A stretch of 64,000 nucleotides of DNA from Akanthomyces muscarius (taxonomy: Eukaryota; Ascomycota; Sordariomycetes; Hypocreales; Cordycipitaceae). Positions within the stretch are counted from its first letter, which is position 1. Each line of letters begins with the position of its first letter. Below the pieces are notes generated by a model. The model saw only the letters and a program-made list of their open reading frames with translations, had not been told where the DNA came from and made no database searches. Position numbers and translations under genes: made by a program. Below are positions 11,697 through 23,054 of this stretch, piece after piece. Where the stretch lies: the NCBI RefSeq assembly GCF_028009165.1, contig NC_079244.1, positions 868,001 to 932,000 of the forward strand, given 5' to 3'.

Positions 11697-13042
11697 GTTG
11701 GAAAAGGAAGAAGAAAAAAAGGTGGGTGGGTGGGTGGTAATTATAGCTTTCTTTCGTTTTCCGAAGATTCCGCACCAACAGCAAAGGTACCCTCCCCAGA
11801 CTTTTGCCCTCTGCTCTTGGCCGGATTGCCAATTATCAGCGGCAGGCGGAGACTGCTAAAGTGGGCGGGCAGAGCAAAAACGGGCTGGACTTGATGGTGG
11901 TGATGGAACCGTGGTGGGTGAAAAATTATCAGATCAAACGAATTCCAGCCTATCAGGGGGGCCGAAGGTGATGTGTCAAGGTGGGATGGGCGACTCAGGT
12001 GGTGTCGGCTAATGAACCCGGGAGGCCACTAGGAAAGTGGAGGACGAATGAGGTCAGCGGGTTTTGGCTGGTTAAAGTCGCTGGAGGAAGGAGGATAATG
12101 AAGATGACAGGATGGTCCCAAAATGTTTTGAAGAAAGACAAAGAAAAAAGGGCGGTCGAATTTATGTTATATAGTCGGGCGTTGCTCGCCTCATCAGATA
12201 ACGTACGTAGACGGGGACAGCTGCACGTTTCGGACCCCGAACTTTCTACAATCTCGGTCCCAATTTCAGCACTGCCAAAATAGGCGTGCCTACGTAATTC
12301 CCGCCTACCATCTCCAGGTATACGTCGTGGCTAGGCAGTCTGTGCTTTGCTGACGCGCGACGACCCGTTGGCCATCTGGCTAACTCCGAGCGTTGAAGCC
12401 GAACTTTGCACTCTCTCGCCAGTCCCACGCCTACAGCCGCCTACCTAGTGGGAGGCGCACGAGCCACCCCGCTGGACGTTGGGACTTGCAGGCTGCCAGC
12501 CCATCTCGGCCCTCCGCGTTTTGCTCCGCACGACTCTGTGACAGTGGCCACGCCATGCCCTGCGCCTATCCAACCATGCCGTAGAGCTTACCAACGATTT
12601 TGCGTCAGTGATAGAGTATTACGACAGCCTTGATAGGCGGTGGGTGGCAATCTCCACCACCTTGTTGGCATGCAACTGGTGGCTGCAATGGCGTCAAAGG
12701 TCATACCACACGAGGCTTCGCCATCACAGCCTTGAGCAGGCTGGACAAGGACATTTTCTTCACTTTCATTTTCACTTTCAATTCCCAATACATCGCAATA
12801 ATCGTGGAACCAATACCATACGTAACATGTGTCATGATTGGCCGCGCTATAGAACTGTCGACATGCTCAGAAAAGCTACATAAACGCTATCAAAAGATAC
12901 AAATAAAAGACAAGACTGGCTATGAAAAGAGCCAGGTCTCAAACGCCAAGCTCGGTCGCAATAGAAAAACCAGTAAAAAGCCAAATTTAGCAAAAAGCCA
13001 CTCTCAAACACGTTCCAAAAACAACGTCATCATCAAACCCCC
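11697..13042. other. Intergenic between tandem minus-strand genes
   Basis: It contains the upstream region of the Apd1-like gene (with CACCC/GGGTGG runs near 11725) and the A-rich 3' flank of the acyltransferase (about 12880-13040). No exon chain or RNA gene is visible. Confidence 0.45.
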
Positions 13043-15443
13043 TCAAATGTCCTTCTTCCTCGCTTCGTCATAACCCTCATCATCGCTGTCATCCTCTTGC
13101 TCGTCACCGCCCGTCTCCATCTTGAGCTTGTCCGACCGCCTGCGTCGATCCTTCATGGCCTGGCGGATCTTGCGGCTCGCCTCGTTGAAGCCCTCGGCCG
13201 AGTCGAGCGTCGTGAAGCCGCTGATGGGGAACGCGCTCTGGCCCAGGCCGCCGCCCGCGCTGCTCGAGCGCGAGCGGCTGCGGGACCGCGACGGCGGCCG
13301 CGTCGAGAAGATGCCCACGTGGCCAATGTTACTGAACGAGTCGTTGCGCGGCAGCGTCCGCGACGACACGCCGTCCGCCGGCGGGTCGACGAAGATGTCG
13401 ATGCTGGCCTCGCTGTCGCGGCGCCGGCCCTCGCCCAGCGGCGTCGGCGGTGCGCCCGAGTCGTGCTTGCTGGCGTCCGGCACCAGGCGCGTCTTTTCAA
13501 AGTCGGAAAACATCTCCGGCCCCAGCTCGTTGATGACCTCGGTGACCTGCGTGCTCAGCTCGGCGCGCTGCTCGCGCATGCGGTGGATGTTGTAGCCCGA
13601 CGAGGGAAAGACGCAGAGCACCAGCGGGCGCAGCGACTTGAAAATGTCCATCCCGACCTCGCCAAAGCGCAGCGCGGCAAAGGTGATGCCGATAATGGTC
13701 GCCCAGACCCCGAGGTAGACGAGCCACAGGGGCAGCGCCGTGGGCACCAGACCCCAGAAGCGGTCGTACCACACGCGCGTGACGATGATGATGGAGTAGA
13801 CGTGGTAGACGGTGGGCGCCAGGCCGAGAGCGACGAGAATCTTCCACGTGGCCATGACGTCGCGGCCGCGAATCTTGACCGTCGAGCCGGCGAGCGCCGT
13901 CTTGGCCTTTTCACGGCTGATGATCTTGGTGGCGACGAAGATGGGCGAAAACAAAATGAGGCCGGGCAGCGAGCAGAAGAAGAGGAGGATGAGCTTGGCC
14001 GAGCGGTAGAGGAGCAGGGCCAGGACGACGAATATGTTGAGCTTGGCGTACTGGAGCTGGTGGTCCTTGAGGTTGAGGTAGCGCAGGCGCGCGTTGTACT
14101 CCTTGACGCTCTTGGACAGGGACGTGATGCGCTCGTCGTCCTTGTAGCGTTCGTAGCCCTTGGACAGGCGGCGGTTGAGCTCGACGACGAGCGGCAGCGG
14201 TAGCTTCTTGCCCGTGGGGTTGTAGAGGCGGCGCGCGGCCTGGATCATCATGAGGGTGTCGTAGTCGGGCGCCGACACGGTGACGGCGCTGAGCGCCTGG
14301 TGCACCGTGTCGAGCAGCTGGCCGATGGCCTCGCGCCGCTGGTTGTTCTGGTACATGTCGACGAGGCGCGGGGGGATCTCAAACGGCGTGCCAAACTCGA
14401 CGACGGCGCGGGAGCGAAACTTGTGCGCGTGAAAGTAGTTCATGCCGACGGGCACAATCTTGAGCCCACAGCGGGGCGACTCGGCCAGCGCGCCGAGGGC
14501 CATGATGGCAACGCCGGCCTTGAGCGGCAGCAGCTCGGTGCGGTCGTGCGAGCCGCCCTCGGGGAAGATGCCGACGCAGCCGCCGTTGCGGAGACGGTCG
14601 AAGACGGCCTCGTAGACGCTCGTCTGGTCCGTGTGCGGCGCGAGCTTGTACTTTGTGCCCTGGTAGCCCGGCGCGAGGCCGCGGAGCGACTTGTTGGTGA
14701 AGCGGCCGTCTTCGTCGAGGTCGTCGCGGCCGGTGAGCTGCTGCATGGCGAGGCGGCCTTTGAAGGGCCGCTTGAGGCGGACCTCCTCGGGGCCGATGAT
14801 CTTCTCGATGTTCATGCTCTCGCCGTTGACGCCCGCGGCCGAGGGCAGGAACAGCATGCCCTGGACCTCGCCCTCGCCGGCGCCAAACTTGGTGCCGACG
14901 CCGCGGATCAGCGTCGGGTCGCCGAGGGGGTCCGGCATGTAGATGGTGCCGGAGCCGGGCTTGGCGGCGTCCTGGGCGCGGCCGACGGGCACCGAGGAGA
15001 CCTGGCGCGAGGCCCAGCCGATGAAGCCGTGGACCGACTTTTGCGCGATGAGCAGGGAGACGCGGCGGCCGGCTTCCTTGCGGAGGGTCCGTTGGAGGAC
15101 AAGACCGTCGACGAACTGGGGAGAAGAGATCAGTCAGCATTGTGCTTCGTGGGGGGGTCGGCATAGCGAAGTAGAAGAGGTCCTGCGGGAGGGTTCGTAC
15201 CTGGTTGGCATGAGGCCCGGCGACAAACAGGACGGGGCCTGACTGCGGCACCTTCCACGATCCGCGCGAGACAACCTCGCGGAAGAAGAGGTCGGCGACG
15301 TTGCCCATGACATGAAGAAAAATGTCATATTTCCAGTTGACCATGGGATAGAGCTCCTTTTTCTGGTCCTTCTTCTGCTTGAGGGCCACATCTCTGCTGG
15401 GGGCAGGGCCGGCGGGCTTCTCTGCCGCAGCCTGCGAGGCCAT
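13043..15443 (-). CDS. SCT1/GPT2-like: Glycerol-3-phosphate / dihydroxyacetone-phosphate O-acyltransferase
   Basis: This membrane enzyme would acylate glycerol-3-phosphate or DHAP at the sn-1 position, the first step of phosphatidic acid and glycerolipid synthesis at the ER. Two exons, 15443-15201 and 15115-13043, give 771 residues. The 85-nt intron has a GTACGA donor and a CAG acceptor and splits the active-site block exactly (PHANQ / FVDG). The PlsC-type domain covers about residues 45-330, with the His and Asp of HANQFVD, the FPEGGSHD block and a VPVGMNY block. Several hydrophobic stretches follow (NIFVVLALLLYR, LILLFFCSLPGLILFSPIF, LPLWLVYLGVWATIIGITF). The tail of about 200 residues is Ser/Arg/Asp-rich and probably cytosolic; it includes a PPSRSRSRSRSSS run. 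Yeast has two paralogues (Sct1, Gpt2) and I cannot choose between them. Confidence 0.93.
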
Positions 15444-17430
15444 CTCTGGTGTGGTGTTGGGGGGATCGAGCGGACGCGCGCGCGGGGGAGAGGTGAGGCT
15501 CGAGATATGGGGTAGTTGCGCCCAGCTAGGTCGGTAGCTGCTGTGTGCGCTTTCGTCTCCTGCACTTTACAGATGCCGAATCATGGATGAAGAGTGTTTT
15601 GGCGAGCACCGGGAGAATGTGGCTTCGAATCGGATAGGTCGGGCGGGCAGGCGGGGGAAAGGGAACAGGCGCCGCGGTGGTTAATATTTTTCCATCTCGA
15701 GGGCAAGGCAAAGAGGAGAGCCAAGATTTTGGTGAGGAGTGGTTGGGCCACCTGCAGCTCTAGCTCTACCTCAGCCAGCTAGCCCGGCGCCAGCCATACC
15801 AAAAAAAAAATGGATGACAGACCTATCAGCCCCAGACGGCGGCCGGCCCAAGGACATGTGGATGGCGCGCTAACGAGTTCCGAGGGGGGCCTTTTTGGAG
15901 ACGCCGTGGGATGGTTACAGCGCTGCCCCAAAGTGACTGTACAGGTGCCCACAGCGCTGTGGGTTGGGGGCGTCGTTGACGGCTGCCAGCTGATGAAGTC
16001 GTCTACCTATAGGTAGGTAGGTAGGTACCTATAGATACCTAGGTAGCGTCAACGCTGTGCTAGAACAACCACGACTTGAACCGCAACTGTAGTGGAACAG
16101 ATGTGATGGTGAAAAGCTGCATGTTTTTCTTGCAAGAGATTAAAATCAGGCATCTCCAAGCATGTGATGCCAAGATCCTGTCTATAGCCATCATCCACCT
16201 ACATACATCCCCTCTACCCGTATTCTCCGGTCTTGCCTCGACCTCCACCAAATCGCCTCACCATGGCTCACATCCCACCACCAGCCTCACACCACACCCC
16301 TGGCAGCACCCGCTATAATAAGCTCGGCCGGAATTTAGAAATCATTTTGGGGATCGGATTAGGCGCAGACAATTCTATCTCACCCTGTAACTAAGCCTCG
16401 TCTGCGCGCGCACCTGCATATGCAGCCCACTAGCTGGACGACTGGCCTCCGCTGCCTCGCCTCGGCACGCTCAAAACAGGCTATGCGTCCGGGACGAGGC
16501 TATCTCGTGAGAATTTGTTTCTTTTTTTGCCCGCGGCGCCGAGGCGAATGAACCAACCCACAAGCCTGCTGCTTCATTCTTGAGAAGGGCCAGATGATTT
16601 ATGTCATCACGAGTGGTTATTGCGGTTCATGGACGGTAGGGAACAATACAACTATAAAATTGTCTCTGCTAACGGCCAGCGCTATAAAATTACACCACAA
16701 CAACAGTTGCTACAGCATCCCTGTCGCAGCTATAGATGTACAGCGATAATGAAACGAGATTACTGCCCACAATCGTCCTCCATCCACAGAAAAACTCTTT
16801 CCCGGCCGAGATGACCCAAAAATCACTGCACGCTCGGAGCTGTCGAAAGAAAAATTGCTTGTGACAATCCGGCCTGGCCCGCCCGTCGAGCCGCTGCGCG
16901 CGGTGGGTTCGGACAGTCCGATCGCTTAGTCTCGGCCGTTTCCCCCCCCCCTGGTTCGCCCCGGAGAACCCCCGTGCCGGGCCGACCAGACCACACAGCC
17001 CAGGAGGAGAGGGATGCGAAACGAAGAAGACCTCGGTGAGAGATTGGAGGGTTCCTCGGTCACCATTTCGGGAAATCAACGGCGTGAGGAAAATGTCTGG
17101 CTGTGTTCATCAAGCTGTTGACGGCTGGGCCAGAAAGAGTTTCCCAAACAAGACGCCAGCTGGCCAACGCATCACTTTTACTAGGGAAAGAAAGAAATTA
17201 GGAGAAAATGAAAAAAGAACAGGACAAAGAACAGGCAACAATAAGACTAATTAGATAGGGAAAGAAGACGTAAAAAAATAACTATTCTACTAATCAGGCA
17301 CTTGTAGCTACACAGCCACTCCTTTCTATTTGATGGACTGCCTTTTTCTTTCGTCACCTCGTTGGGCCATTCCGCTATAATACGACACCATCAACTCTTC
17401 ATCTATCCAAAAGGAATTATTCCTCCCCAT
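15444..17430. other. Intergenic, acyltransferase promoter side and BRAP2-like 3' side
   Basis: No gene seen in about 2 kb. It includes a short palindromic TAGGTA/TACCTA cluster (16004-16046) and two CTATAAAATT copies about 32 bp apart (near 16650 and 16682). Confidence 0.45.
16004..16046. repeat. TACCTA/TAGGTA palindromic repeat cluster
   Basis: Repeated CTACCTATAGGTAG, GGTAGGTAGGTACC and ATACCTAGGTAG units form nested palindromes over about 43 bp. From general knowledge such TACCTAGGTA-type sequences recur between genes in Sordariomycetes. The function is unknown. Confidence 0.7.
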
Positions 17431-19415
17431 CTACCGCTTCCCTCTTCTCCTGCTCTTCTTCGCCGGCACACTCGCGCTCCCGCCTTCAATCTCCCCATCC
17501 TCCAGCTGCCCTTCCTTTTCCATCTCCTTGAGCTTTTCCTGCCCGGAAATAAACATGCTCAGGTCGCGATTCATCTCCTTGAGCTCTGCCATGTCCTCCT
17601 TCATCGCCGCCATCTGCTTCCTCGTCTCCTCGCTCTCCGCGCTGAGGTGTTCGATGCGCTTCAGCAGGCCCTCGTTGACGCGCTTCTCCTCCTGCAGCGA
17701 TTGGCCAAAGCTGCGCGCCAGCGTCTCGCTCTTGGCCGCCTTGCTGCGCTCCCGCTCCAGGTCCCGCTCTAGCTGCGGCACCGTCTGCAGACGCAGCGTC
17801 TGCAGCTCGTCCCCGAGCGCCGCGAGCTGCGCCCCCGTCTCCGAGGCTTGCCGCGCCGTCGTGTCCGCCGCGGCCGACGCCCGCGAGGCCTTGGTCGCGG
17901 CCTTGCCCAGCATCTCCTCGTAGTACGCGCGCTGCGACTCGAGCTGGCTCGTAATGAGGTGTGTATACTCAAAGCCCATGTTTTCCAGCTTGGCGCGCGG
18001 CACCACGTCCTCGTCCACGGCGGCCTGTCCGTGGCGGTCGCTGCTGCGCCCAGGAAGCTCGACGACCTTACCGTCGCCCTTGTCGCGGATCAGGCGGTGC
18101 ACCCAGACGTCGCCCGCGTAGTCCCAGACGTACTGCGTCTCCAGCTCGAGCGCGAAGCTGTGCGCCGTCTCCTTCCAGTGGTCCTTGGCGTGGCCGCCCT
18201 TGTACCGCCCGCAGCCCATGTACCCGCAGATGAGGCAGATCCAGAGGTCGTCGGCGCAGTCGCATATGCTGCACAGGTTGGACGCGTCGGACCCGAACGG
18301 GTGGCTGAGGGGGTTCTCGCCATCGTGGTGGCGCCCGGCGATGGCCGTGGTGAAGCGGCAGACGGGACAGCCGCCGCCTTTCCAGTTTTGTAGACACGTG
18401 CAGTGGAAGACGTGCGAGCATGGAATCGTCATGATCCCGCTCGTCTCGTCCATGAGCTCCAGGCACACGGGACACGTCGGTAGCTCCACCAAGTTTGGCG
18501 TCGGGGGCGGAAATGGCTTGAGAGTGTTCGACACCGCTGCTGAAGACGACGATGCGATTGGTTCGTGTGATGTGTTCTGCGCGGGTGTCTCGAAGGTTAT
18601 ACTCTTGATAAACACGACATGGCAAACCTGCGGCTGCAGATAGAGTCAGTAACTGATAATTTCTCTGCCATGCAGCTACCCTGCCGGTCGATACGTACCT
18701 CCATCGTATTAAACACTGTCCCATCAAACATCTTCTTCCACTCCCTCGCCACTTTTCCGTGGCGAAACTTGAGTAGCACTAGATAGCGATTCATTTTGGA
18801 CGTCATGACCATGCGGCAGTGGCTGATGTCCTCGCGCCATCGCTCGCCGATAAACCCCCAGAGGTCGCCCGGCGTCATGTACGCCGGCACCGCGGGTATG
18901 CACAGCGTCGAGCAGTCCTCATCGTCGTCGACCCCCACCGCCGTCGCGCCAAGCTGCTGCTCTGCCTCGGTCAGCCGCGACGCCGTGCTCTCGTGCTCGT
19001 CGCGGTAGAAGTGCACCACGCCCCAGCCGACATTGGTATGATGTGTGTTCAGCCGCACGCAGGCTGCCTTGGTCGCCGTGCCCGGCCCGAAGAAGTTTGG
19101 CCCCAGCGAGGGCGCGGCCGCGGCACCTGCGTTGCTGCTTGTCTTGGCTTCTGCGACAGCCATGGCCTCGATCGGATCCAACGTCTCGATGCTCACGCAG
19201 CCAAAGCGCCAGTCCCGCCAGGCCGTTTCGGTCTGTTTTCTGGTCTTCGAAACCTTAGTGTCGTCGCTTCGAGGAGAAGAATGCGCCGGCAAGTTGTCAA
19301 ATACGCTCGTGTGCGCTGTAGGTAGCCAAATGTTCGCGTCAGGAACAGCGCGCGCTACAGTCGGGTCGCTCGTCGGGTACAGCTCAAATTTTAAGTGGTA
19401 AAAGTACGAAGGCAT
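17431..19415 (-). CDS. ETP1-like: BRAP2/Etp1-like RING and UBP zinc-finger protein
   Basis: A member of the BRCA1-associated-protein-2 family: cytoplasmic RING-type ubiquitin ligase-like proteins that also bind ubiquitin. Yeast Etp1 is linked to the ethanol response. Two exons, 19415-18699 and 18633-17431, give 639 residues. The intron is 65 nt (GTACGT donor, CTGAC branch, CTGCAG acceptor); a second CAG 6 nt downstream would drop two residues. In order: an N-terminal BRAP2 RNA-binding-like region (NRYLVLLKFRHGKVAREW to MEPQVCHVVFIKSI); a RING-H2 from about residue 293 (CPVCLELMDE, CSHVFHCTCL, CPVC); a UBP-type zinc finger at about 355-420 (CSICDCADDLWICLICGYMGC with the downstream His residues); a coiled coil to about 605 (QLERDLERERSKAAKS); and a basic tail, KKSRRRGKR. 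The domain order is the family standard. Confidence 0.92.
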
Positions 19416-20027
19416 GGCCAGCCCTGGTGCGCCGCTCTACTTGTAGAAGAAGAGCGAGGTTCGCGCGCCCTGGGTGGCCTTTTATACTTCTTTGGCCGCG
19501 TGGCGGTTTTATGCTGGTGTAGGTTTCGTAGCTTCGTCACCTCGGGAGCAAAGTAGGCCGTATAAAGAGTCGCTCACGTCGTGGGTATGGTAGACTCATT
19601 ACTATTGGCGATGTATCCCATACTGCGCAGTCGGCATCTCATACAGAGTTGGGGGAGAAGAGTCGATGTTTTAGTCAAGTTGAGCTGGAGCTCTGCCCCG
19701 CCATGGCAGAAAAGAACTGGTTACCCCCAATGCCCGCCCCCACCATGACAGGCAGCCGCTTGCACAGCATGTCAACAATGGAGTCCTATCGCGGCTTGTA
19801 CTACGGAATACATAGCGCTATCACAACATTCACATTTCACAAGTGGCATGTTTTTGTTGGAGTTCAAATGACTCTGTATTAGCGCAGCGCTTTTTTCGCT
19901 GTCTGCGCAAATGGTATAGCTAAAAGAATACAATACGGCCCAGGCTATAGCTGCCGATTATTGCACTGTCCTAACGCCTCAATCCGGGTAATCATTAAAA
20001 GCAAACATAGACGAGCCCGTCCACTCC
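19416..20027. other. Intergenic, BRAP2-like promoter side
   Basis: About 610 bp between the start of the BRAP2-like gene and the 3' end of the polyubiquitin gene, both on the minus strand. I see no coding signal. Confidence 0.5.
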
Positions 20028-21011
<984 letters not shown>

Positions 21012-21175
21012 GATGGCGGAATCAAATCGCTGTCTGTCTGTCTGTGTGCGTGTGGGTTTTGTGTGTAAATGCTTAGAAGGTCGCAAAGCGAGGAGTGCGA
21101 GATAGAAAAAATATGGTTGATGGGAAAGAGAGAAAGCGCAGGTGCACGAGGGGAGGCAAACGGTTTTAAGTACGA
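21012..21175 (-). promoter_or_regulatory. Leader and proximal promoter of the polyubiquitin gene
   Basis: Read on the minus strand, a TTAAAA element (about 21163-21168) is followed by a CTTTCTCTCTTTCCC tract and then a CACACA/CAGACAGACAG-rich leader to the ATG. This arrangement is common in highly expressed fungal genes (general knowledge). The exact transcription start cannot be seen. Confidence 0.4.
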
Positions 21176-23054
21176 GCGAGGGAGCAGACCACCTGGAGAG
21201 TGGCGGGGCGGCGCAGCCTAGGATGACGAGACCAGCGGCGCATGATTCATCAGCGACAGCGCTATGCCTTTACAGCGCGTTGCCCGTCTGGGCAGGCGGT
21301 CGAGGGAAGGCTCCAGAACAGCGAGGCTGGGTACGCTATTGCCTGCTGTGGCTGAAGTCACAGGTACTTGTAGCTCAAGCGCCTCGCGAGCAAAAGAGGT
21401 GAGACACAAAGTACCGTCGACCTGTGACAAACGCCGTTTCCGGTGGGTCCCGTCCGGCCAGCACGTTGCCACTGAGCCACGTCGCAACTGAGAGGGGAAA
21501 TGGAATGCCGCCTTGTCCCAATGCCGTGGCCAAGTGAATCAAAGGATGAAACCTGGCGAAAACGGCGTCTGAAAGGCAACGAAGCAATTGTTTCCTGTCT
21601 AAAAGACCAAGAACAATAACTTTTGTAGACTTTTTGTCTCATCGTCCGGCGGTAAAAAGCAGCAGCTGGTTGGGCGCAACCACGCTCTTATCAGCGCAAA
21701 CACGCCCCGGCTTGTTGGTAAGCCCAGCGGCTTGACTCAGAAGCCTGCGCCACCCACCACCTCGGCTTGCCCCCCCAAAACCGCCCGCTGGCCTGGTTGG
21801 TGGTGCCTGGACCTGCAGTCTAGCAAGGCACCAAACTCTGATTCGTTCACCTCCCTTTCCCGTCGCGCGACAATAAAACTAACATAACATTCGCTGCTAT
21901 TTCTTGCGGGATTCAATCACTGGCACACCAGATTTGGTTCATGTCCTCCTTCGCTCTCGCGCGGCGACCGCAGGTGCGGGGTTGCCCGACGATAGCGCCG
22001 CGATTTCCCTCCAGCCCAAAGCGCGCACCTATAGAAAAGTGGCAACGTCATCTGATTCGGCGTCCGAGACGGAGCTTGCAACACAATAGCCAAAGGTTCG
22101 TCGCGGCCCGACGCGTGTCGCTCCCTTCGTGGTATATTTTCCGCGAGGCGACATTTGTACAACAGCACGTTATCGATTCAACCATATGCAAACATACGCT
22201 TTACCATGTAGCAACGGCACCGTCAGACGGTTCGCCATCGTAGAATGGGGCGATAAAGAGGGAACTCAGCGGGGGCGATGCCGTCTATAAAGTGGACACG
22301 TGAATGGGTCACCGATTTTAAGTCCAAATTGAACTTGTCGCAGCATTGCGGCCGTGCGACATTGTTGGGCGGCCGATACCGTCTCTTGAAAGAAAGATCT
22401 ATACATTCACGGTAGCAGCAGTTCAATATCGCGGGCAAGCAAAAGCTCGTTCGTTTAAACTATACAAAATGAGCTATTTATTCGAAATCAATAGGCTCTA
22501 GAATATATCGTTTCCAATGCACGGATGCTCTCTGTTCTGTAGAAGCAGTACGTACTGTCTTCAGGACGCCCAATCCCATGTGCGTTTATCATCTCAACAT
22601 GATGTATCTTCGTTCCCGTCTCCCGTCCTGTAAATGCCTTCACATGCAAATAAATGGTCCCATCCTAGCAGCCGCAGCTGAGTGCATAGATTCGTGTGTC
22701 TCCAAAAAAGATAAGCTTTAATGCAAAAAGTAAATAAAATGTTGTCGTCTTCTTCAAGTCATACATTCGTAGAAAGAATAAAAATCGTGTCGAGGCCGTT
22801 ACGTCAACGTATCCGTTCATAACGTCGGGTAAAAACGTCTTGCAAGTATAGTCGTCGTGAGCGTCTCAGAGAAGAGAAGTAGAGTAAGAGTGGAGCAAAT
22901 AGCCATACTGTCGGTTCTCAAGTAGCCGCGGTTCAAGAAAGTGTCATATATCGCTTGGTTGAAGAAAAAAGCAACGCCGTCGCTGGAGAGTTGTGTAAAG
23001 ACAAAAACAAAAGAAATTCGTAGCCATTGATGATAGCGTCCGTTACGCTACCAC
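21176..23054. other. Intergenic, polyubiquitin upstream and zinc-cluster gene 3' flank
   Basis: About 1.9 kb without a recognisable gene. The part from about 22440 to 23050 is AT-rich and probably holds the 3' UTR of the minus-strand regulator. I found no convincing heat-shock element by eye. Confidence 0.45.

Noticed and set aside
13097..15166. Long plus-strand open frames of 368 and 288 codons
   Set aside because: They are opposite to the acyltransferase exons and Arg/Ala/Asp-rich; the acyltransferase has all family motifs.
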